Assembly: GCF_014648815.1 (NCBI RefSeq)
Contig: NZ_BMRV01000011.1
Coordinates: forward strand, 62,001 to 126,000
Length of the DNA stretch: 64,000 bases
Direction of reading: 5' to 3'
Source: Streptomyces flaveolus
GTDB lineage: Bacteria; Actinomycetota; Actinomycetes; Streptomycetales; Streptomycetaceae
Shown here: positions 60,161 to 64,000 of the stretch, piece after piece
Position numbering within the stretch: position 1 is the stretch's first letter
How the letters are laid out: every line of letters starts with the position of its first letter
Translations under genes and position numbers: made by a program
Notes under the pieces: model-generated
Told to the model about the DNA's origin: nothing
The model's database searches: none
Seen by the model: the letters and a program-made list of their open reading frames with translations, nothing else

Positions 60161-61777
60161 TCAAGCGTCGCGCTTCGGGTCGGCCGGTGCCCACACCGGC
60201 ACCACGACCACCCGGTCATCGGGCCACAACTCCACCCGCCGGACCAGCGTCGCCAGCATCAGCCGCTTCGAGGCGACGCTGATCGTGTCCCACTCGGCGA
60301 TCAGACCGAGCACGGTCTCGCGGTGCGGAACCGGGCTCGGCACCTCGGCCGGCTGCTCGGGCCCGAGCTCGGCGAGTTCCTTCTGCTTGGCCTCAACGTC
60401 CTCGGTCAACTTGTCCCGTGTCCGCAGGTACGAGTCGCGCGGGATGTCCCCCATGCTGTAACCGGTGCTCGCCCGGTCGAGGGCGCCCTGCAGCTTCCCG
60501 ATCTCTCGTTCGAGGCGCTTACGCTTCTTAGCCGTGTCCGGTTTGATCTCAGGTTTCGGCAGCACGACACGGCCGGACACGATGGCGTCGATCTCGTCGC
60601 GGACGTCGTACAGCCACTCAAGTACGCGCTCTTCGACCAGGTCGCGGTGAATCCACAGCGGCTCGTGCTTGACCAGGCCCCGCGCCCGCGGCCCGCACCG
60701 GTACGCGAACCCCTTCTTACCCCGGCTGTCGTGCGTGCGGGCCGTAGCCGCGCCGTGTGGATCTCGGCTGATGCAGATGCCGCACTTCGCGAGACTGGCG
60801 AGCGGGTACACCGGCGCGAGCGCCCGCGAGGGCGTGTTACGGCGAGCGTCGCGGCGGTCTAGGTAGTTGTCCCACTCGTCGCCCGACCAGATCGCTTCAT
60901 GCTCGGCGGGCCGGTAGGCGTAGTGGTCGCGCTTCTTACACGAGCGGGGGGTCGCGCACCCGACGTCGGGCAGGTGGACGAGCAGCAGGCCGGCCGCGAA
61001 TCCCGACTGCATGTACCGCCGTACGGTCTGGTCCTGCCACGGGGTGCCGCGGGTGGTGAGCACCCCTAGGTCGTTCCACCATCGGGCGATGTTGCCGTAC
61101 CCGGTGCGCCCCTTGTTGTAGCGCTCGACCGCTTCATGGGCGAGCTCCGCATGCTCGGGGAGCACCTCGTACCACTCATCTTGGGTGCGCCACCCGCCCT
61201 CGCCGTCGGGAAGAACTCGCGGGTGCCACTTGTACCCGAAGCGCTTGCCTCCGGTGGCGGGTAGGCCGAGGTTGCGGCGCAGCTCGTGCGTCTCTTTCCA
61301 CTGTTCGCCGGCCCGGTCCGATTCGAACGCGGCGATCTCCAGGAGCATGCCGCGGGTGAAGCGGCCGACGGCGGTCTTCGCGTCGACCTCTTCAGTAGCG
61401 CTCACGAGCTCGCCGCCGACTGACTCGATCCGCGCGAGGTTGATCGCGACGCCGTGTCTGTTGCGGCCGAACCTCGAAAACTTCCACGCCCACAGCTCAC
61501 GCTCGGGCCGGCCGGGGTCCTCAACGATCTCGATCGCGCGCATCACCTTGCGCTTGAAGTCCCTACCCGTGGCGTCCGGGTCGACGATCCACTCGGCGAC
61601 GTACCGGCCGCGCCGGGCGGCGGCGTCCTCGACGACGCTCTTCTGAATGTCGACGCTGATCATCTCTTCGCGCCATGTGGATACGCGGGCATATCCGATG
61701 ACGGGGATTAGCCCGCTGGGAGGCACCGACGCCAGGGCGAGAGAAGAACTAATCCGTGTGCCCCGAATTGAAGACAC
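60161..61777 (-). CDS. Large serine recombinase (integrase)
   Basis: 538 residues. Resolvase-type catalytic domain (about 27-175): VIGYARVSTWREEMIS with nucleophile Ser33, WAWKFSRFGRNRHGVAINL and TRGMLLEIAAFESDRAGEQW. Recombinase domain (KRFGYKWHPRVLPDG, GYGNIARWWNDLGVL). Zinc ribbon (CGICISRDPHG ... YRCGPRARG) and a C-terminal coiled coil (KKRKRLEREIGKLQGALDRA) typical of phiC31-type integrases. The start is GTG 61777, just after AGGGGG; TTG 61780 is possible. Catalyses attP x attB insertion at the LLM gene; excision would need a directionality factor not seen here. Confidence 0.92.
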   Translation of the reverse strand: MSSIRGTRISSSLALASVPPSGLIPVIGYARVSTWREEMISVDIQKSVVEDAAARRGRYVAEWIVDPDATGRDFKRKVMRAIEIVEDPGRPERELWAWKFSRFGRNRHGVAINLARIESVGGELVSATEEVDAKTAVGRFTRGMLLEIAAFESDRAGEQWKETHELRRNLGLPATGGKRFGYKWHPRVLPDGEGGWRTQDEWYEVLPEHAELAHEAVERYNKGRTGYGNIARWWNDLGVLTTRGTPWQDQTVRRYMQSGFAAGLLLVHLPDVGCATPRSCKKRDHYAYRPAEHEAIWSGDEWDNYLDRRDARRNTPSRALAPVYPLASLAKCGICISRDPHGAATARTHDSRGKKGFAYRCGPRARGLVKHEPLWIHRDLVEERVLEWLYDVRDEIDAIVSGRVVLPKPEIKPDTAKKRKRLEREIGKLQGALDRASTGYSMGDIPRDSYLRTRDKLTEDVEAKQKELAELGPEQPAEVPSPVPHRETVLGLIAEWDTISVASKRLMLATLVRRVELWPDDRVVVVPVWAPADPKRDA

Positions 61778-61791
61778 CAAACCCCCTACTT

Positions 61792-62160
61792 TTATGCGCT
61801 CCCATTTCGACGCATCCGGGGGGTGTCACGGGGACGCGGAAGAGCCACGACTTCCGCATCCCCTTTTGCCTCCAAGGCAACGTCCGTCAGCATGTCGAAA
61901 CGAGCGGCTTTCATTCCCATTTCTGCGATCTGCTGCCGTTCCTGCACGGCCGAGCGCGTGCACTCTGATTGGTGCGCCATGACTGCTCGTGTGGCGGTCC
62001 GGATCATGTGGTGCAGGCAGGCAGCAACTGATGTGATGAGGATCAGGACGCCGGCTCGGTAGGCCGGCGTGAGGTCGAGGACGGTTCCGTACCCGGCGAG
62101 CGCGACCCCCACAGTTGCGCAAGCCTTGGCCAGAACTTCTACTCTGCGCTGATCCTGCAT
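61792..62160 (-). CDS. Small membrane protein of the element, function unknown
   Basis: 122 residues with two hydrophobic segments (AKACATVGVALAGYGTVL and AYRAGVLILITSVAACLHHM), then a helical soluble tail and an Arg/Pro-rich end. Start ATG 62160 has GGAGGGG upstream, overlapping the XRE stop, so it is co-expressed with the repressor. Not recognised; superinfection exclusion is one possibility, without evidence. Confidence 0.6.
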   Translation of the reverse strand: MQDQRRVEVLAKACATVGVALAGYGTVLDLTPAYRAGVLILITSVAACLHHMIRTATRAVMAHQSECTRSAVQERQQIAEMGMKAARFDMLTDVALEAKGDAEVVALPRPRDTPRMRRNGSA

Positions 62161-62163
62161 TGT

Positions 62164-62640
62164 TCACCCCTCCGCTGCAGCACCCCCCGCCGAGCTGCCG
62201 CCATCACTTGTGTTTTGCCGTCGCATTCTTCTGACCATGGTCGCGAACCACGCTTGGTCTTCTTCAGGCACACCCGCAGCCTTAGCGACTTCCTCGGGTG
62301 TCAAGCGCTTTCGGGACGATACCGTAACTTGACTGGTTTTTGATCCGGAAGGTGAGAAATCAGCTTCCGCTGCCTTGCCACTCCTGACCAAAACTTCCGA
62401 AATGGGAATGCCCGTCCCCCGGGAAAAGGCAAGCAGCGTCTCGTATGACATCGATTCCCCGGCCAGTAGGCGCGTGACCATGCCGCCCGATAGGCCCGTG
62501 TCATCGGCGAGCTGCTTCCGTCCGCCGCGCCGGTCGAGGTCGTACCCCCGGTCGGTCAGTGTCTCGGTAAGCCACTGTCGCCATTCGGGGCGCTGCGCGA
62601 GGTCCCCGCCGGTCTCGTGATCGTCATCTCGTCTCCGCAT
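62164..62640 (-). CDS. XRE-type transcriptional repressor of the element
   Basis: 158 residues with a Cro/cI-like HTH at about 40-90 (GGRKQLADDTGLSGGMVTRL, then SYETLLAFSRGTGIPISEVL) and a C-terminal region with RKRLTPEEVAKAAGVPEEDQ. Start ATG 62640. It faces a divergent gene across 243 bp containing seven similar operator-like sites, the usual arrangement of an immunity repressor. Followed by the membrane protein and integrase on the same strand. Confidence 0.82.
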   Translation of the reverse strand: MRRRDDDHETGGDLAQRPEWRQWLTETLTDRGYDLDRRGGRKQLADDTGLSGGMVTRLLAGESMSYETLLAFSRGTGIPISEVLVRSGKAAEADFSPSGSKTSQVTVSSRKRLTPEEVAKAAGVPEEDQAWFATMVRRMRRQNTSDGGSSAGGAAAEG

Positions 62641-62650
62641 GCGCGCAGGC

Positions 62651-62875
62651 TACCGCTACTGGAAGCAAGCTGAGCCCATCTTCCAGCAGCGGAAGCGCAG
62701 GTCAAGTCGTTTGCCGTACAACCTTTCGCCGTCGATGCACGTCGGTCCCAGCTTCGAACATCTGGTCGATTTCCGCAATTGGAACCTACACTCAACTTCC
62801 TTCCAGTGCTGGAACTTCCACTGACGGAAGGAACGTGCTAGCTTCCTTCCATCAACGGAACTTCCAGTGACGGAA
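62651..62875. promoter_or_regulatory. Array of seven TTCC-N6-GGAA operator-like sites
   Basis: Sites at 62651-62664 (TACC variant), 62681-62694, 62771-62784, 62801-62814, 62816-62829, 62847-62860 and 62862-62875. The last four form two pairs with 15-bp centre spacing, the pairs 46 bp apart. The final site overlaps the ribosome site of the gene starting at 62884. The first lies 10 bp upstream of the repressor's start. Together they suggest a lambda-like switch. Confidence 0.8.
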
Positions 62876-62883
62876 GGAAGCCG

Positions 62884-63174
62884 ATGGACACCATCGTGCT
62901 CAACACCAAGGCGTTCGAGGCGGTGACCAGCGCCCGAGGCCACTCCACCTACGAGCAGCAGGCCGAAGCGACCGGCATCAGCGTCGGAACCCTGCACCGG
63001 CTCCGCGCCGGCGGACCGGCCGGCCCGGCCGCGATCGCCCGCATCTGCCTGACGTACGGCGTCGCGTTCGACGACGTGTTCACGTTCGGCACGGTCGCCC
63101 CGGCGCAGTCCCGGCGCCGGCCCGCGCCCCGCCAGCGGACCAGCACCCGGGGCACGAAGGCACTCGCCGCATGA
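62884..63174 (+). CDS. Small HTH (Cro-like) protein
   Basis: 96 residues. An XRE-like HTH is seen as AVTSARGHSTYEQQAEATGI then SVGTLHRLRAGGPAGP (Q-x3-T-G-I-S-x-G-T-L-x-R-L), followed by AIARICLTYGVAFDDVFTFG and an Arg/Pro-rich tail. Start ATG 62884; its ribosome site lies within an operator copy. First gene of the rightward early operon. Likely a Cro/excise-type regulator; role inferred. Confidence 0.75.
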   Translation: MDTIVLNTKAFEAVTSARGHSTYEQQAEATGISVGTLHRLRAGGPAGPAAIARICLTYGVAFDDVFTFGTVAPAQSRRRPAPRQRTSTRGTKALAA

Positions 63175-63389
63175 GCGCCGCCGACACGACGCTGCTGCGA
63201 GCCCGCGCCGTCCGTGCCGCCGCCGACGCACTCGTCGACGCCGTCGCCGAACGGGCCGCCCGCACCCCGCGCGAGGCAGCCGAGGCCGCCTACTACCCCG
63301 GTCACCCGCTCGGCTCGGTCGAGGCGATCGAGGCGGAGATCGTGCGCCGCCGCACCGCCGACGCCGCCCCGCACCGGGCTGCCGCGTAG
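63171..63389 (+). CDS. Hypothetical small protein of the element
   Basis: 72 residues, helical and Ala/Arg-rich (LLRARAVRAAADALVDAVAE ... GSVEAIEAEIVRRRTADA). ATG overlaps the previous stop (ATGA), which supports translation. No recognised domain. Confidence 0.6.
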   Translation: MSAADTTLLRARAVRAAADALVDAVAERAARTPREAAEAAYYPGHPLGSVEAIEAEIVRRRTADAAPHRAAA

Positions 63390-63489
63390 CCGCACAGCAA
63401 ACAGGGGCCGTCCCGCAACGGCCAAGCAGCGGAACGACCCCAGGGGCATCGCCCCACCCATCCGACCAGGACGAAAGCGAGGCGACGCC

Positions 63490-63858
63490 GTGAGCGTCAA
63501 GCCTATCCCTCTCCGTAAGGCGCTGATCCCGCGCACCGACCCCCTGATCGAGGCTGTCGAGGCGACCCGCGACTTCCTCGACCTGCCGACCGCCCGCGAG
63601 CCGATCGCCCGCGAGGACGGCGTGCACGTCGTCGTCGCCGGTGGTGGCGAGTTCGCGCGGTGGGTGTACGAGCTCGGCGGCACCGTGAACCGTGCCCCGG
63701 CGATCGACGGGGCGTCGCTGTGGACGCTGCGCACCGAGACGCCGCGCCGCGGTGACGGGTCGACGGTGCGGATCTACGTGCACGTCGCGCTCGTCGCCGA
63801 CGAGTGGGTGCCCGAGCAGTTCCGGGCCGCGGAGCAGTCGGGCCCGGTGGCGTCATGA
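63490..63858 (+). CDS. Hypothetical protein of the element
   Basis: 122 residues. Start GTG 63490 is preceded by AAAGCGAGG. The sequence mixes a VVVAGGGEFARWVYELGG stretch with RIYVHVALVADEWVPEQF. It could be a small alpha/beta protein of the kind common in actinophage early regions; I do not recognise it. Stop overlaps the next ATG. Confidence 0.6.
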   Translation: MSVKPIPLRKALIPRTDPLIEAVEATRDFLDLPTAREPIAREDGVHVVVAGGGEFARWVYELGGTVNRAPAIDGASLWTLRTETPRRGDGSTVRIYVHVALVADEWVPEQFRAAEQSGPVAS

Positions 63859-64000
63859 CGAACTCTCGTATCGAGCGCGCGGCCCGCGTCATCGCGCAGG
63901 CGATCGTGCACGGCACCACCACCGACCCCGCGTACGAGGCGGCCCGGCTGCTCGACGAGCAGGGGCTGCTCGCCACCACGCCGGCCGATCCGTTCGCGGC
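63855..64000 (+). CDS. Hypothetical protein, 5' part (runs off the right edge)
   Basis: Frame open from ATG 63855, overlapping the previous stop (ATGA), to the end of the window: TNSRIERAARVIAQAIVHGT ... ARLLDEQGLLATTPADPFA. Looks like a small helical protein of the element; nothing recognisable. Confidence 0.5.
   Translation, partial: MTNSRIERAARVIAQAIVHGTTTDPAYEAARLLDEQGLLATTPADPFA

Larger units (their letters stand above)
60130..64000. mobile_element. One end of an integrated element (serine-integrase type), continues past the window
   Basis: The large serine integrase, its adjacent small genes, an XRE repressor with divergent Cro-like operon and a run of short, tightly packed hypothetical genes form the lysogeny/control end of a phage or integrative plasmid. 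The chromosomal LLM gene is interrupted at its 5' end, placing one attachment-site junction between about 60130 and 60160. The other end lies outside the window. Phage versus conjugative element cannot be decided. Confidence 0.75.

Overview
This is chromosomal DNA from a Streptomyces (or close relative). It is very GC-rich with GC3-biased codons, GTG/TTG starts and AGGAGG-type ribosome sites. It carries typical actinomycete genes (ccr, F420-type LLM oxidoreductase, Rv2578c-type radical SAM protein, CGNR regulator) and rare TTA codons in two genes.

Left flank (1-15.7 kb): the 5' end of ccr, a TetR regulator and a fused 3-hydroxyacyl-CoA dehydrogenase form an ethylmalonyl-CoA type locus. It is followed by housekeeping and accessory genes: a HEAT protein with a TTA codon, GNAT, RidA, a secreted tripeptidyl-aminopeptidase-like hydrolase, AlkD-like protein, radical SAM protein behind a LexA-like box, SRPBCC, an MFS pump fused to three carboxypeptidase-regulatory-like domains, an orphan Imm52-like protein, and a CGNR regulator divergent from an MFS pump that has a TTA codon.

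Centre (about 15.7-51.5 kb): an unusual biosynthetic gene cluster that I do not recognise as any described one. (a) A PUFA-synthase-like fatty acid/polyketide machine is split over three proteins: AT-ACP-ACP; FabL-type enoyl reductase-KS-CLF-KR-dehydratase; and KR-degenerate dehydratase. (b) Tailoring genes are an FAD oxygenase, SnoaL-like protein, SDR, P450-ALDH pair, P450-ferredoxin pair and MFS exporter. (c) A valine-like adenylation-PCP protein feeds a KS-KR-ACP module with no AT. (d) A class V PLP enzyme, thioesterase and FemAB-like GNAT follow. (e) A complete 5'-methylthioadenosine (MTA) salvage set, mtnA, mtnB, mtnC, mtnD and mtnP, is woven through the cluster. (f) An Sfp-type PPTase, a nitrobindin-like protein and an IclR regulator lie at the left edge. 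Seven copies of a 19-bp dyad, TTTCTCG-N5-YGAGAAA, occur only in the three main intergenic regions and tie these parts into one regulon. My reading is that a lipid chain is made, oxidised and probably joined to an amino-acid-derived polyketide unit, in a pathway that consumes S-adenosylmethionine and releases MTA. The product is not deducible from sequence alone.

Right flank (51.6-60.2 kb): a peptidase operon (M55 D-aminopeptidase, M20, S9, LD-carboxypeptidase) behind a DasR/dre-like palindrome, then GNAT, DUF6204-like, VOC and holin-family genes, and an LLM oxidoreductase whose first codons have been replaced.

Right end (60.16-64 kb): one end of an integrated element. A large serine integrase abuts the disrupted LLM gene, followed by a small membrane protein, an XRE repressor and a divergent Cro-like operon. 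Between the last two is an array of seven TTCC-N6-GGAA operator-like sites.
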